Positions 39,112 to 48,245 of a stretch of DNA of 64,000 bases are shown in pieces (position 1 is the first letter of the stretch; the number at the start of each line of letters is the position of its first letter). Source of the DNA: an uncultured Oscillospiraceae bacterium (lineage in GTDB: Bacteria > Bacillota > Clostridia > Oscillospirales > Oscillospiraceae). The notes under the pieces were generated by a model. That model saw only the letters and a list, made by a program, of their open reading frames with translations. It ran no database searches and was not told the DNA's origin. The position numbers and the translations under genes were made by a program. The stretch is taken from positions 16,886 through 80,885 of the forward strand of contig CALXDJ010000009.1 in the NCBI GenBank assembly GCA_944387035.1, written 5' to 3'.

Positions 39112-40956
39112 TTACTGCTTCTGCTCGTCGTCGTCAACCACCTTGTAGTCGGCGTCATAGTACTGTCCCTGCGCACCGGCGTCGGGACCGGGCTGCTGGG
39201 CACCGCCCTGGGCGCCCTGAGGATTGGCCTGCTGATAGAGCTTCTCGCTGACGGCGTAGAAGGCCTGGGTCAGTTCCTCGGTAGCGGCCTTGATGGCGGC
39301 GGTATCCTGACCTTTCAGGGTCTCCTTGAGCTTATCGATGCCGGACTGCACCTTGGCCTTGTCGTCGGCGGGAATCTTGTCGCCCATCTCGGAGAGGGTC
39401 TTCTCGCTCTGGTAGACCATCTGGTCGGCCTGGTTGCGGACCTCGACCTCTTCCTTCATCTTCTTGTCCTGAGCGGCATACTGCTCGGCTTCCTTGACAG
39501 CCTTCTCAATATCGTCCTTGCTCATGTTGGAAGAAGAGGTGATGGTGATGTGCTGCTCCTTGCCGGTACCCAGATCCTTGGCGGAGACGTTAACGATGCC
39601 GTTGGCGTCGATATCGAAGGTCACCTCGATCTGAGGCACGCCTCGGCGGGCCGGAGCGATGCCGTCCAGGTGGAAGCGGCCCAGGGACTTGTTGGCAGCG
39701 GCCATCTCCCGCTCGCCCTGCAGGACGTTGACCTCCACGCTGGTCTGGTTATCCGCGGCGGTGGAGAAGATCTGGCTCTTCTTGACGGGGATGGTGGTGT
39801 TGCGGTCGATGAGCTTGGTGCACACACCGCCCATGGTCTCGATGCCCAGGGACAGCGGGGTCACGTCCAGCAGCAGCAGGCCCTTGACGTCGCCGGTGAG
39901 GACGCCTGCCTGGAGCGCTGCGCCCATGGCCACGCACTCGTCGGGGTTGATGCCCTTGAAGGGCTCGCTGCCGGTGAAGTTCTTCACAGCCTCCTGGACT
40001 GCGGGAATCCGGCTGGAGCCGCCCACCAGCAGGACCTTGGACAGGTCGCTGGGATTCAATCCGGCATCGGACATAGCCTGACGCACGGGGCCCATGGTGG
40101 CATCCACCAGGTGTGCAGTCAGCTCATTGAACTTGGCCCGGGTCAGGGTGATATCCAGGTGCTTGGGGCCGGTGGCGTCGGCGGTGATATAGGGCAGGTT
40201 GATGTTGGAGGTGGTCACGCCGGAGAGCTCGATCTTGGCCTTCTCGGCAGCCTCCTTGAGCCGCTGCATGGCGACCTTGTCACCGCTCAGGTCCACGCCG
40301 TCGCTGCGCTTGAACTCAGAAACCAGCCACTTCATGATGCACTCGTCGAAGTCATCGCCGCCCAGACGGTTGTTGCCGGCGGTAGCCAGAACCTCGATGA
40401 CGCCGTCGTCAATCTCCAGGATGGAGACATCGAACGTGCCGCCGCCCAGGTCGTAAACCATAATCTTCTGGGCCTGCTCTTTATCCACACCGTAGGCCAG
40501 AGCCGCAGCGGTGGGCTCGTTGATGATCCGCTTGACATCCAGGCCCGCGATCTTGCCGGCGTCCTTGGTTGCCTGACGCTGAGAGTCGGTGAAATATGCG
40601 GGAACGGTGATGACCGCCTCGGTCACAGGGCTGCCCAGGTAAGCCTCGGCATCCGCCTTGAGCTTCTGGAGGATCATGGCGCTGATCTCCTGCGGCGTGT
40701 AGGACTTGCCGTCCACGTTCACCTTGTGGTCCGAGCCCATCTCACGCTTGATGGAGATGACGGTCCGCTCGGGGTTGGTAATGGCCTGACGCTTGGCCAC
40801 CTGGCCCACCATCCGCTCGCCGGTCTTGGAGAAGGCCACAACAGACGGCGTGGTGCGGTTGCCTTCCGCGTTGGGGATAACGACTGCTTCGCCGCCTTCC
40901 ATGACGGCCACGCAGGAGTTGGTAGTACCAAGGTCGATACCAATAACTTTAGACAT
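39112..40956 (-). CDS. dnaK: Chaperone DnaK (Hsp70)
   Basis: A 614-residue Hsp70. The ATPase domain (1-360) shows [34 protein letters not shown] and [17 protein letters not shown]. The substrate-binding domain (about 370-510) and helical lid follow. The C terminus ends with an Ala/Gly/Gln stretch and an acidic tail (VVDDDEQKQ). AGGAGG precedes the ATG. It shows the shorter ATPase insertion typical of Gram-positive DnaK. It is third in the hrcA operon. Confidence 0.98.
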   Translation of the reverse strand: MSKVIGIDLGTTNSCVAVMEGGEAVVIPNAEGNRTTPSVVAFSKTGERMVGQVAKRQAITNPERTVISIKREMGSDHKVNVDGKSYTPQEISAMILQKLKADAEAYLGSPVTEAVITVPAYFTDSQRQATKDAGKIAGLDVKRIINEPTAAALAYGVDKEQAQKIMVYDLGGGTFDVSILEIDDGVIEVLATAGNNRLGGDDFDECIMKWLVSEFKRSDGVDLSGDKVAMQRLKEAAEKAKIELSGVTTSNINLPYITADATGPKHLDITLTRAKFNELTAHLVDATMGPVRQAMSDAGLNPSDLSKVLLVGGSSRIPAVQEAVKNFTGSEPFKGINPDECVAMGAALQAGVLTGDVKGLLLLDVTPLSLGIETMGGVCTKLIDRNTTIPVKKSQIFSTAADNQTSVEVNVLQGEREMAAANKSLGRFHLDGIAPARRGVPQIEVTFDIDANGIVNVSAKDLGTGKEQHITITSSSNMSKDDIEKAVKEAEQYAAQDKKMKEEVEVRNQADQMVYQSEKTLSEMGDKIPADDKAKVQSGIDKLKETLKGQDTAAIKAATEELTQAFYAVSEKLYQQANPQGAQGGAQQPGPDAGAQGQYYDADYKVVDDDEQKQ

Positions 40957-41005
40957 AACGGGTTCCTCCTATAAAAACGAAAATTTCTTTCAATCTTATG
41001 CTGAT

Positions 41006-41620
41006 TTAGTTGGCCACCTGCACGATGGCGTGGCGGATCACCTTTCCGCCCAGTTCAAAGCCTTCCTGGAACACCTGACTGACTACATTTTCCCCCAGGG
41101 ATTCGTCGTCAATGTGCATCACAGCGTTGTGCTTTTCCGGGTCAAAGGGCTGGCCCAAAGCCTCAATCTGGGTCACACCCAGCTTTTTGAGGATCTCCTT
41201 ATACTGGGCAAAGATCATCTCCAGCCCCTTCTTGTGAGGCGAGTCCTCTCCGCCCTCGCTGGCCGCAGCCCGCTCCAGGTTATCATACACGGCAAGGAAT
41301 TCCCGGATCGTGTCCGCCTTGGCGTCCTGATACAATCCTTCCTTTTCCTTGGTGGTGCGCTTGCGGTAGTTGTCATACTCGGCAGTGAGGCGCACGAACT
41401 GGTCCTTCACGGACTCCAGCTGCTTGGCAGCCAGTTCCATCTGCTCCACCTGCTCCCGGGTAAAGGTGATTCCCTTTTCCTTTTTCTTCTTTGCTTTGGC
41501 GTTCTTTTCTTCTTTCTCGCCTTCAGCGGCCGCCTCCGCCTGGGGCTGCTGCGCCTCCTGAGCCTGCGCCTCAGGCGCCTGCTCTTCTTCCTCCAGAGGC
41601 TGCTTGTTTTCCTCGTTCAT
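41006..41620 (-). CDS. grpE: Nucleotide exchange factor GrpE
   Basis: A 204-residue GrpE that releases ADP from DnaK. A long acidic and helical N terminus (EEEEQAPEAQAQEAQQPQ) precedes the coiled coil and head. The head shows YDNYRKRTTKEKEGLY, AVYDNLERA and GQPFDPEKHNAVMHIDDES. Its ATG overlaps the hrcA stop. It follows hrcA in the heat-shock operon. Confidence 0.97.
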   Translation of the reverse strand: MNEENKQPLEEEEQAPEAQAQEAQQPQAEAAAEGEKEEKNAKAKKKKEKGITFTREQVEQMELAAKQLESVKDQFVRLTAEYDNYRKRTTKEKEGLYQDAKADTIREFLAVYDNLERAAASEGGEDSPHKKGLEMIFAQYKEILKKLGVTQIEALGQPFDPEKHNAVMHIDDESLGENVVSQVFQEGFELGGKVIRHAIVQVAN

Positions 41621-42663
41621 TCCTTACCTTCCTCCTTCGGGGGTAATTCCTGTTTTCCGAACAGCCGCGTCAGTCCGTCGGCAAAGCCGGACAGCCGTGC
41701 GGCCACTGTTGCATAATCCATACGGGTGGGTCCCACCACACCGATCAGGCCCCGCATCTCATCGCCGATATCATAGCTGGCCACCACCACACTGGTATCT
41801 TTCAGTACCTCGGTGACATTTTCCGGTCCAATGAGGATCTTCATGGGGCCATCCTCCGGCATGGGGAGGCTCTCTTTTCGGTCGGCCAAAAAGCTCATCA
41901 GCTCATGGGCCTTATCCGCATCCCGAAACTCCGGGAGCTTGAGAAGCTGGCTGGCACCTGCCGTGACGATCTCCCTCTGGCTGGCTTCCTCCAACGCATC
42001 CACCGCGTAGGCAATGGTCTGCGAGAGCAGCAAAAACAGCTGGGGCGGAACCTGCTCGGCAACATTCATCAGCTCCTGATTCATCTCATCCACCGAGATG
42101 CCGGTAAAGTGGGTATTGAGCAGATTGACCAAGGTAGGCATCTGCTCCAGATCCACCTTGAGCTGAAGCCGCAGCAGCTGGCTTTTCACCCGGTTATCGC
42201 CCATCATCATGACCACGATGCAGCTGCGCTCATCCACCGCCAGCAGATCAAACCGCCGTGCAGTGAGATGTTTGCGTCCGGCAGCGGTCACATAGGCCGG
42301 ATAATTGACAAAGGAGCTGACAGCCCGGCTGGCCTGGGAGAGAAGGTGATCCAGCTCCTCCATCTTCAGGTGAAGGGATGCATTGATCCGTTCCGTCTCC
42401 GCCACGCTGAGTCTCTGCTGCTCCATCAGCTCGTTGACATAGAGCCGGTATCCTTTGGGAGAAGGTACCCGTCCGGCTGAGGTGTGGGGCTGTTCCAGAT
42501 ACCCCAACTCCACCAGATCAGCCAGTTCATTGCGGATGGTGGCGGAACTGACGCTCCCGCCCATCCGGGCGGCAATGGTCTTGGAGCCCACTGGTTCAGC
42601 GGTGCGGACATAGTCCTCCACCACCACTTTCAGAATTTGCCGTTTTCGCTCCGTCAGTTCCAC
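41617..42663 (-). CDS. hrcA: Heat-inducible transcription repressor HrcA
   Basis: A 348-residue repressor that binds CIRCE and needs GroE for activity. The winged-helix N terminus shows ERKRQILKVVVEDYVRTAEP and SSATIRNELADLVELGYLEQP. The rest is the GAF-like and dimerisation part ending GPTRMDYATVAARL. The start is GTG at 42663 with GAGGTG upstream. A perfect CIRCE element overlaps the transcription start, so HrcA represses its own operon. Confidence 0.97.
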   Translation of the reverse strand: MELTERKRQILKVVVEDYVRTAEPVGSKTIAARMGGSVSSATIRNELADLVELGYLEQPHTSAGRVPSPKGYRLYVNELMEQQRLSVAETERINASLHLKMEELDHLLSQASRAVSSFVNYPAYVTAAGRKHLTARRFDLLAVDERSCIVVMMMGDNRVKSQLLRLQLKVDLEQMPTLVNLLNTHFTGISVDEMNQELMNVAEQVPPQLFLLLSQTIAYAVDALEEASQREIVTAGASQLLKLPEFRDADKAHELMSFLADRKESLPMPEDGPMKILIGPENVTEVLKDTSVVVASYDIGDEMRGLIGVVGPTRMDYATVAARLSGFADGLTRLFGKQELPPKEEGKE

Positions 42664-42699
42664 AGTGACACCTCTGCCTGTCGGCTTGCTTTTGATGCT

Positions 42700-42726
42700 T
42701 TAGCACTCTCTTTCCCGGAGTGCTAA
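42700..42726 (-). promoter_or_regulatory. CIRCE operator (HrcA binding site)
   Basis: TTAGCACTC (42700-42708), 9 bases, GAGTGCTAA (42718-42726): a perfect CIRCE inverted repeat. It lies at the expected transcription start of hrcA. Confidence 0.98.
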
Positions 42727-42730
42727 AGCG

Positions 42731-42759
42731 AGTTTACCACCACTGCAAACCATTGTCAA
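42731..42759 (-). promoter_or_regulatory. Promoter of the hrcA-grpE-dnaK-dnaJ operon
   Basis: On the minus strand TTGACA (42759-42754), 17 bases, TAAACT (42736-42731), immediately upstream of CIRCE. Confidence 0.85.
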
Positions 42760-42844
42760 TGGATGGATATAAACAAATTGTAAACAAAGGGGAACAGAAT
42801 TTTGAATCTTTTTTCTGCGGTTCCTTGAATCCCGGCATTCCCGG

Positions 42845-42874
42845 AAAAAACGCGGGCACTTAGCCCGCGTTTTG
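42845..42874 (-). terminator. Terminator overlapping the end of the RsiV-like gene
   Basis: On the minus strand AACGCGGGC pairs with GCCCGCGTT, followed by TTTTCC. The TAA of the gene (42862-42860) lies inside the loop. Confidence 0.85.
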
Positions 42875-43816
42875 CAAGGTGGAGGCTGCGTGCAGCGTGA
42901 TTAGCGTCGTCCAGTCCTCATCGCCTCCATCATAATAGTATTCCTGACTGGGATTCCATACCGACAAGCAGACCGCTCCGTCGCCTGTTACAAAGACAGC
43001 AGGGGCCTCCGGATCATGCTGTCCGCTTTGAATCTCTGCCAGCAGCCGATCCCGGTTCTCCTCTGCGTGCTCGGCAATGACATCTCCCGGCTGTGCCGAA
43101 CGTTGGGCAATCGCATCCCACTCCTGCGTTACCATGGCACGGAGCTCCTGCCGGACCGCCTGTACAAACTGGGATATCCCCACCCGTGCAAGCACCTCCT
43201 GGTTATCCAGCAAGGTACCGTGATCCAAATCAAACGTCCATCCGCCCTGGACATGAACACTGCCAAAAACATTGCGGCACAAAATTCCCACCGACAGCAT
43301 CCCGTCCCAGGTATTGGCAGCGTACCATACGTGATCCCATATGGGATCCCAGATCGGCAGTCCGTCTGCTTCCAAGGCATCTGTTTGCCCGCTTCCTTTT
43401 GTGCCCCTCTGGTTTTCCTCGTACCACGTCTGAATCAGCCGGTTGACTGCCGTCCCGTCCGGGGAGTCCAATAAAATCCGGGGCAGATACAAAGTCCCCT
43501 GTTCTTCCGGGGTTGCGGAGTCCCCCTCATTGCCGAATCCCACGTAGCGGGTCTCCACCCACTTGGGCGCATCATTGGACGGAAGATCCGGGGCAGACTC
43601 CCCCACCACCTCTGGGGCCGTGCGCTGCGCGGCGGCCTCCTGCGCCTTCTGCAAAGCCGCAGCGCCCTGCGCGACCTCTTCCCGTGCCCGCGCCACCGCC
43701 TCTTCCCACGCCGTATGGTCCGGTTGTGACCGCTGCTGTTCCCAGCGCACAGCCGGAATCCATACCAGTGCCGCCAGGATCAAAAAGCCCAGGCGCTCCA
43801 TCCATTCGCGCTTCAT
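42860..43816 (-). CDS. Secreted or membrane-anchored protein, weakly RsiV/DUF3298-like
   Basis: A 318-residue protein with an N-terminal membrane helix (LGFLILAALVWIPAVRW) followed by an Ala/Glu/Gln-rich helical stretch. The C-terminal 180 residues or so resemble the RsiV/DUF3298 type of extracytoplasmic domain (GSVHVQGGWTFDLDHGTLLD, FVQAVRQELRAMV), but the similarity is weak. No sigma factor is adjacent. The ATG at 43816 follows GGAGGAGG. It comes after folC in the same direction with a 109-base gap, so it may be in the same transcript. Confidence 0.6.
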   Translation of the reverse strand: MKREWMERLGFLILAALVWIPAVRWEQQRSQPDHTAWEEAVARAREEVAQGAAALQKAQEAAAQRTAPEVVGESAPDLPSNDAPKWVETRYVGFGNEGDSATPEEQGTLYLPRILLDSPDGTAVNRLIQTWYEENQRGTKGSGQTDALEADGLPIWDPIWDHVWYAANTWDGMLSVGILCRNVFGSVHVQGGWTFDLDHGTLLDNQEVLARVGISQFVQAVRQELRAMVTQEWDAIAQRSAQPGDVIAEHAEENRDRLLAEIQSGQHDPEAPAVFVTGDGAVCLSVWNPSQEYYYDGGDEDWTTLITLHAASTLQNAG

Positions 43817-43925
43817 GGTCTCTTCCTCCTCCCCTGTTGCCGGAACAGCCTTCCATTGTATTTTTATTTTACCACAAAAAGCCCGAAGCGGAAATTCCGC
43901 TTCGGGCTTTGCGCACGCTTTTCGT

Positions 43926-45206
43926 TTATCGGCACACACTCTCCCGCTGCACTGCCTGCCGGACCGCAGCGGCGGAATACAGCGACCCCAGGGCACATAC
44001 CGCCCCCGTTTCTCCTGCCGTCCGCAGCGCGGCGTCTACTGCCGCCTGCACATCCGGGCAGGGATATGCCGTCACGCCCCGGCATTCCAGCCGGGCGCAA
44101 AGTGCCTCCGGCGCCATAGCCCGGGGGCTCTCGGGCCGGATCACAAACACGGTCCCCGCCACCGGGGCCAGAAGATCCAGCATCTGCTCTACGTCCTTGT
44201 CCTCCAAAATCCCCAGGATCAGCGTCATCCGCTGCCCAGGAAACATCTGCCGGAGGCTTTCAACGGTCGCCCGCATCCCGTGGGCATTGTGAGCCCCATC
44301 CAGTATGAACACCGGATTCCGGCGCAGCACTTCAAACCGGCCGGGCCATTGGACTGCGGCCAGTCCCCGGCGCAGGGCCTCCTCCGGCACGGACCACCCC
44401 TTTCGGGCCAGACACTCCAGTGCCGTGATCGCCACAGCCGCATTGCGGGGCTGATACGCCCCGGCAAGGGGCAGCTCCAAGTTCCGGTGGGGGAGAAAAT
44501 CGAATCGGTTCCCCTGCAAATCCGCTTGCTGAACGGAGAGGTGGGAAAAGTCCACCTCCGTCAGGTCCGCATGCTGCTCCCGGCAAACACTTCGGATGAC
44601 TTCGTCTGCCACCGGGCAACCGCCGTAGCTGACCACACAGCCGCCAGGCTTGATGATCCCGGCCTTGGCAGTGGCAATGTCCCGCAGCGTGGGCCCCAGC
44701 TGAGCCATATGGTCCATCCCCAGGGCCGTGATGACAGCCACTTCCGGCACATCGATGACGTTGGACGCATCCAGCGCTCCGCCCAATCCCACTTCCAGCA
44801 CCACAAGATCGCAGTGGCTGCGGAGAAAGTGCAAAAAGGCACTGGCCGTGATGAGCTCAAACTCCGTGGGGTGCTCCGCCATGGACTCGGCAATGGGGCG
44901 AATCTCCTCCGTCAGGTCCGCCAGGGCTTCATCCGAGATCATCTCCCCGTTCACCCGGATCCGCTCGTGAAAGGTAATCAGATACGGAGAGGTATTGAGT
45001 CCTACCCGATAGCCCGCCGCCTGCAGCACCGCGGCCATGCAGGCACAGGTACTGCCCTTGCCGTTGGTCCCGGCCACATGAACAAAACGCAGCTGCTTTT
45101 GGGGATTGCCCAGCCGGTCCAGCAAAATGCGCATCCGGTCCAGCCCCGGCGCATGCGCCTTTCTTTGATAGGAGTGGATATAGGCGATGGCCTCCTGTCC
45201 GGTCAT
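43926..45206 (-). CDS. folC: Folylpolyglutamate synthase/dihydrofolate synthase FolC
   Basis: A 426-residue Mur-ligase-like enzyme that adds glutamates to folates (and may make dihydrofolate). The P-loop is HVAGTNGKGSTCACMA near residues 43-58. TSPYLITFHERI, EVGLGGALDASN, and FILDGAHNAHGM are classic FolC motifs. It starts four bases after the folate transporter gene, so the tetrahydrofolate riboswitch upstream controls both import and retention of folate. Confidence 0.95.
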   Translation of the reverse strand: MTGQEAIAYIHSYQRKAHAPGLDRMRILLDRLGNPQKQLRFVHVAGTNGKGSTCACMAAVLQAAGYRVGLNTSPYLITFHERIRVNGEMISDEALADLTEEIRPIAESMAEHPTEFELITASAFLHFLRSHCDLVVLEVGLGGALDASNVIDVPEVAVITALGMDHMAQLGPTLRDIATAKAGIIKPGGCVVSYGGCPVADEVIRSVCREQHADLTEVDFSHLSVQQADLQGNRFDFLPHRNLELPLAGAYQPRNAAVAITALECLARKGWSVPEEALRRGLAAVQWPGRFEVLRRNPVFILDGAHNAHGMRATVESLRQMFPGQRMTLILGILEDKDVEQMLDLLAPVAGTVFVIRPESPRAMAPEALCARLECRGVTAYPCPDVQAAVDAALRTAGETGAVCALGSLYSAAAVRQAVQRESVCR

Positions 45207-45210
45207 GGGA

Positions 45211-45816
45211 TTACCCTCTTCTTGAAAAGATACGGTTCCCGTTCAGCTGCTTGGGCGTCAGTCCCTGCTGATACAGCACCGGCAGCAAATAGCGCAGCAC
45301 CAGTGCCAGCAATACAATTTGCAGGGGCAAATACAGCACATTTTTAATGGCACTGGTCGTTAAGTAATACCAATATCCCTTGGAATACAGAATGGAACTC
45401 CACAGTGCTCCCAGCAGGACATTCTGAATGTTTGTCAGCGTCTTGGCCAGGATAATCCTTCCCCAGGAGATTCTGGCCCTGTAAAAGCAAAGGGCATAGG
45501 TAAAGCACCCCAGCATGGTGGTCAGCACATAGCCCGGAAAATAGGGATAGCCGCCGGAGGAAAGGAAAAAGCTCAGGGTGTCTTCCGCAACGGCAAACAC
45601 CAACACCGCAAGGGGGCCGCAGACCAGAGAGCATAGGGCTCTTGCCAGGAAGGTGACACTCAGACTCAGCGTCTCGGTCAAGGGAATCTGGAAATGGGAA
45701 AGTGCGATGCAGACGGCAATCATGACAGCGGAAAAGATCATGGTTCGCACGCTGCGAAAGCTTTGCAGCGCTTCCCGCCAGTAGCCGGCGGTAAAGGGAT
45801 GGGAATACAGTGACAT
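45211..45816 (-). CDS. folT: Folate ECF transporter substrate-binding protein FolT
   Basis: A 201-residue integral membrane S component with about six helices. FSAVMIAVCIALSHFQIPL, GPLAVLVFAVAEDTLSFFL and GYPYFPGYVLTTMLG are typical of the FolT group. It binds folate and works with a shared ECF module, which is not in this window. AAGGAGG precedes the ATG at 45816. The tetrahydrofolate riboswitch in its leader and folC behind it make the substrate assignment strong. Confidence 0.92.
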   Translation of the reverse strand: MSLYSHPFTAGYWREALQSFRSVRTMIFSAVMIAVCIALSHFQIPLTETLSLSVTFLARALCSLVCGPLAVLVFAVAEDTLSFFLSSGGYPYFPGYVLTTMLGCFTYALCFYRARISWGRIILAKTLTNIQNVLLGALWSSILYSKGYWYYLTTSAIKNVLYLPLQIVLLALVLRYLLPVLYQQGLTPKQLNGNRIFSRRG

Positions 45817-45851
45817 AAAAAATCCTCCTTCTGTTTTGGCAGTCCGAAATC

Positions 45852-45897
45852 GGAAAATGCCGCACAGAGGAAGGTCCTGTTTTTCCCTTATGCGGCA
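45852..45897 (-). terminator. Terminator of the tetrahydrofolate riboswitch
   Basis: On the minus strand TGCCGCA (45897-45891) pairs with TGCGGCA (45864-45858), with AAGG/CCTT pairing inside, and then ATTTTCC. The 5' arm overlaps the last bases of the aptamer's closing stem, so aptamer and terminator compete. Confidence 0.7.
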
Positions 45898-45998
45898 GCG
45901 GGATGCGGAGCGCACACTGCAAGGCACTTTGCCCTTTCGTCCGGAAAACAACTCCCCGTTTTTCCGGCACTATTTCACACGTGCGGTCCTACTCTGCC
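45894..45998 (-). promoter_or_regulatory. Tetrahydrofolate (THF) riboswitch
   Basis: The minus strand runs GGCAGAGTAGG, CGTGTGAAATAGTGCCGG, GGGGAGTTG, TTTCCGGACGAAAGGGC, and closes with TGCGCTCCGCATCCCGCTGCC split here as CGCTCCGCATCCC and GCTGCC. These are the conserved blocks of the THF aptamer, and the 5' GGCAG pairs with the 3' CTGCC. It precedes folT-folC. Reduced folate should turn transcription down. Confidence 0.93.
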
Positions 45999-46008
45999 TG
46001 TTACCGTC

Positions 46009-46037
46009 ATGATATGCCTTCCGGTTCCAAATAGCAA
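46009..46037 (-). promoter_or_regulatory. Promoter of the folT-folC transcript
   Basis: On the minus strand TTGCTA (46037-46032), 17 bases, TATCAT (46014-46009), ending about 10 bases before the THF aptamer. Confidence 0.7.
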
Positions 46038-46040
46038 TAG

Positions 46041-46080
46041 AAAAAGTTCCCCAAATCCGAAGATCTGGGGAACTTTTTTC
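46041..46080 (-). terminator. Terminator of the rnf operon
   Basis: AAAGTTCCCCA pairs with TGGGGAACTTT around ATCCGAAGATC, with A and T runs on the two sides. It begins 8 bases after the rnfB stop. Confidence 0.9.
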
Positions 46081-46087
46081 GTAAAAA

Positions 46088-46984
46088 TTACTCAGCAGCG
46101 GGAGCCTTGGGTTCAGCAGCCTTGGCCTCAGCAGCGGCCTTGGCCTTCTCAGCCTGAGCCTTCTTGATGGCCTTGTACTTTTCCTTCTCTTCCGCAGTGG
46201 CGATGGGCAAAATGGCGTCACGGGGGCAGACCTTGGTGCACAGCTTGCAGCCCTTGCACTTGTCATAGTCGATGACGGCCACACCATTGACCACGTGGAT
46301 GGCGTCGAATTTGCACTCCTTCTGGCACAGGCCGCAGCCGATGCAGGAGTTGGAGCACACGCTCATGGCAGCCTTGCCCTTATCCTGGTTGGCGCAGGCC
46401 ACGTGGACCTTCTTGGACGCAGGAACGGAGACGATCAGCTTGCGGGGGCAGGCAGAGGCGCAGGCCATGCAGGCGGTGCACTTGTCGGGATCCACCACAG
46501 CGGTGCCGTTGGGGCCGATGCTCATGGCGCCGAAGTGGCAGGCAGCCACGCAGGAGCCGAAGCCCAGGCAGCCGAAGGCGCACTCCAGAGGACCGGCAGC
46601 CACCTTAGTGGCGGACAGGCAGTCCTTCACACCCACATACTCAAAGCGCTTCTTGGCGTTGGTGCCGCCGTTGCAGCGAACGAAGGCCACCTGACGCTCA
46701 CCGGTGGGAGCCTCCTGGCCCATGATCTGGGCAATGGCAGCGGCATTCTCCGCACCAGCGGGAGCGCAAGCCGTCACAGGAGCCTCGCCGGCCAGAATGG
46801 CAGCGGCGCAGCCAGCGCAGCCGGGATATCCGCAGCCGCCGCAGTTGGCGCCGGCCAGGTGGCTCAAAATTGCCTCTTCCCGGGGATCTTTCTTGACCTC
46901 AAAGATTTTGGAGGCAACAGACAGCACCAGGCCGAACAGAGCACCCAGAACGCCCAGCACTACAATTGCATAAACAATATTCAT
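46088..46984 (-). CDS. rnfB: Rnf complex subunit RnfB (iron-sulfur)
   Basis: A 298-residue electron-entry subunit. It has an N-terminal membrane helix (VYAIVVLGVLGALFGLVLSV) and a 4-cysteine domain CGGCGYPGCAGC. Two pairs of ferredoxin-type clusters follow (CTACMACASACPRKL, CSNSCIGCGLCQKEC, CKGCKLCTKVCPRDA), plus a Cys-rich loop (CAFGCLGFGSCVAAC). The C-terminal tail is Ala/Lys/Glu-rich. RnfB takes electrons from ferredoxin. It is last in the rnfCDGEAB order. Confidence 0.96.
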   Translation of the reverse strand: MNIVYAIVVLGVLGALFGLVLSVASKIFEVKKDPREEAILSHLAGANCGGCGYPGCAGCAAAILAGEAPVTACAPAGAENAAAIAQIMGQEAPTGERQVAFVRCNGGTNAKKRFEYVGVKDCLSATKVAAGPLECAFGCLGFGSCVAACHFGAMSIGPNGTAVVDPDKCTACMACASACPRKLIVSVPASKKVHVACANQDKGKAAMSVCSNSCIGCGLCQKECKFDAIHVVNGVAVIDYDKCKGCKLCTKVCPRDAILPIATAEEKEKYKAIKKAQAEKAKAAAEAKAAEPKAPAAE

Positions 46985-46997
46985 GATTCCAGCCTCC

Positions 46998-47588
46998 TTA
47001 CCAGATCTTCAGACCGGAGAAGCCCATGAACGCAAGGGCCATCAGACCGGCAGTGACCAGGGCGATGGGGAAACCGTCCCAGCACTTGGGGTAGTCCGCG
47101 AACACCAGCCGCTCCCGGATGCTGGCAAAGAGCACGATGGCCAGCAGGAAGCCCAGGCCGCCGGTAATACCGTAGACCACGGAGGAAATGAAGTTGTAGT
47201 TGTTCTGCACGTTCAGCAGCACCACGCCCAGCACAGCGCAGTTGGTGGTGATCAGGGGCAGATACACACCCAGAGCGGTGTACAGGGAGGGCATGGACTT
47301 CTGCAGGAACATCTCAATGAACTGCACCAGAGACGCAATGACCAGAATGAAGGCCACGGTCTGCATGTAGCCCAGGCCCAGGGGAATGAGCACGTAGTTG
47401 TTCACCAGGAAGCACACGGCGGAAGCCAGGCCCATGACGAAGGTCACGGCGATGCCCATGCCCACAGCGGTGTCAACCTTCTTGGACACGCCCAGGAAGG
47501 GGCAGATGCCCAGGAACTGGGAGAAGATGAAGTTATTCGCCAGGATGGCGCCCAGCATAATTGCCAGGAGTTGATAGATCTGATCCAT
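46998..47588 (-). CDS. rnfA: Rnf complex subunit RnfA (membrane)
   Basis: A 196-residue six-helix membrane subunit with ILANNFIFSQFLGICPFLGVS and TTNCAVLGVVLLNVQNNYN, typical of RnfA/NqrE. The conserved cysteines in the half-membrane helices hold a 2Fe-2S cluster between RnfA and RnfE. Its start overlaps the rnfE stop. Full length. Confidence 0.96.
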   Translation of the reverse strand: MDQIYQLLAIMLGAILANNFIFSQFLGICPFLGVSKKVDTAVGMGIAVTFVMGLASAVCFLVNNYVLIPLGLGYMQTVAFILVIASLVQFIEMFLQKSMPSLYTALGVYLPLITTNCAVLGVVLLNVQNNYNFISSVVYGITGGLGFLLAIVLFASIRERLVFADYPKCWDGFPIALVTAGLMALAFMGFSGLKIW

Positions 47589-48226
47589 TATTTGCTCTCC
47601 TCCTTATTCTTCTTGGGTCTGGACAGGGCCCACTGCATGGCAGCGATCAGGCAGCCCAGCACCAGGAAGCCGCCCACAGGCAGGGTGAGCATGCCGGCGG
47701 GGAACTGGCTGGGAATGATCTGAATGCCCTTGGCGTCGGGACCCAGGATGCCGCCGCCGAAGGTGCCGGCGCCCAGCAGCTCGCGGATGATGCACATGAT
47801 CAGCAGCACCACGGTGTAGCCGATGCCCTGGAAGATGCCGTCAAAGAAGGAGGCGGCCACGCCGTTCTTATAGGAGAAGGACTCCGCACGGCCCAGGATG
47901 ATGCAGTTGACGACGATCAGGGGAATGAACACGCCCAGAGAGGATGCCAGATCCGGCACAAAGGCCTGAATCAGCAGATCCACGCAGGTCACGAAGCCGG
48001 CGATCACCACGATGAACATGGCGATACGGATCTTGTTGGGGATGATCTTACGAATGGCAGCAATGATGACGTTGGACAGGGTCAGAATCACGATAACCGC
48101 GACGCCCATGCCCAGGCCGTTGAAGAAGGAGGTGGTGATGGCCATGGTAGAGCACATACCCAGCACCTGCACCAGAACGGGGTTCTGGGTCAGGAGGCCC
48201 TCCATAAACTGTTTTTTCAGATTCAT
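47588..48226 (-). CDS. rnfE: Rnf complex subunit RnfE (membrane)
   Basis: A 212-residue six-helix subunit, paralogue of RnfA. QNPVLVQVLGMCSTMAIT and FIPLIVVNCIILGRAESFS are family motifs with the cluster-binding cysteines. GGGAGGA precedes the ATG. It lies between rnfG and rnfA. Confidence 0.96.
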   Translation of the reverse strand: MNLKKQFMEGLLTQNPVLVQVLGMCSTMAITTSFFNGLGMGVAVIVILTLSNVIIAAIRKIIPNKIRIAMFIVVIAGFVTCVDLLIQAFVPDLASSLGVFIPLIVVNCIILGRAESFSYKNGVAASFFDGIFQGIGYTVVLLIMCIIRELLGAGTFGGGILGPDAKGIQIIPSQFPAGMLTLPVGGFLVLGCLIAAMQWALSRPKKNKEESK

Positions 48227-48245
48227 AAACTCACGTCCTCCCTTC

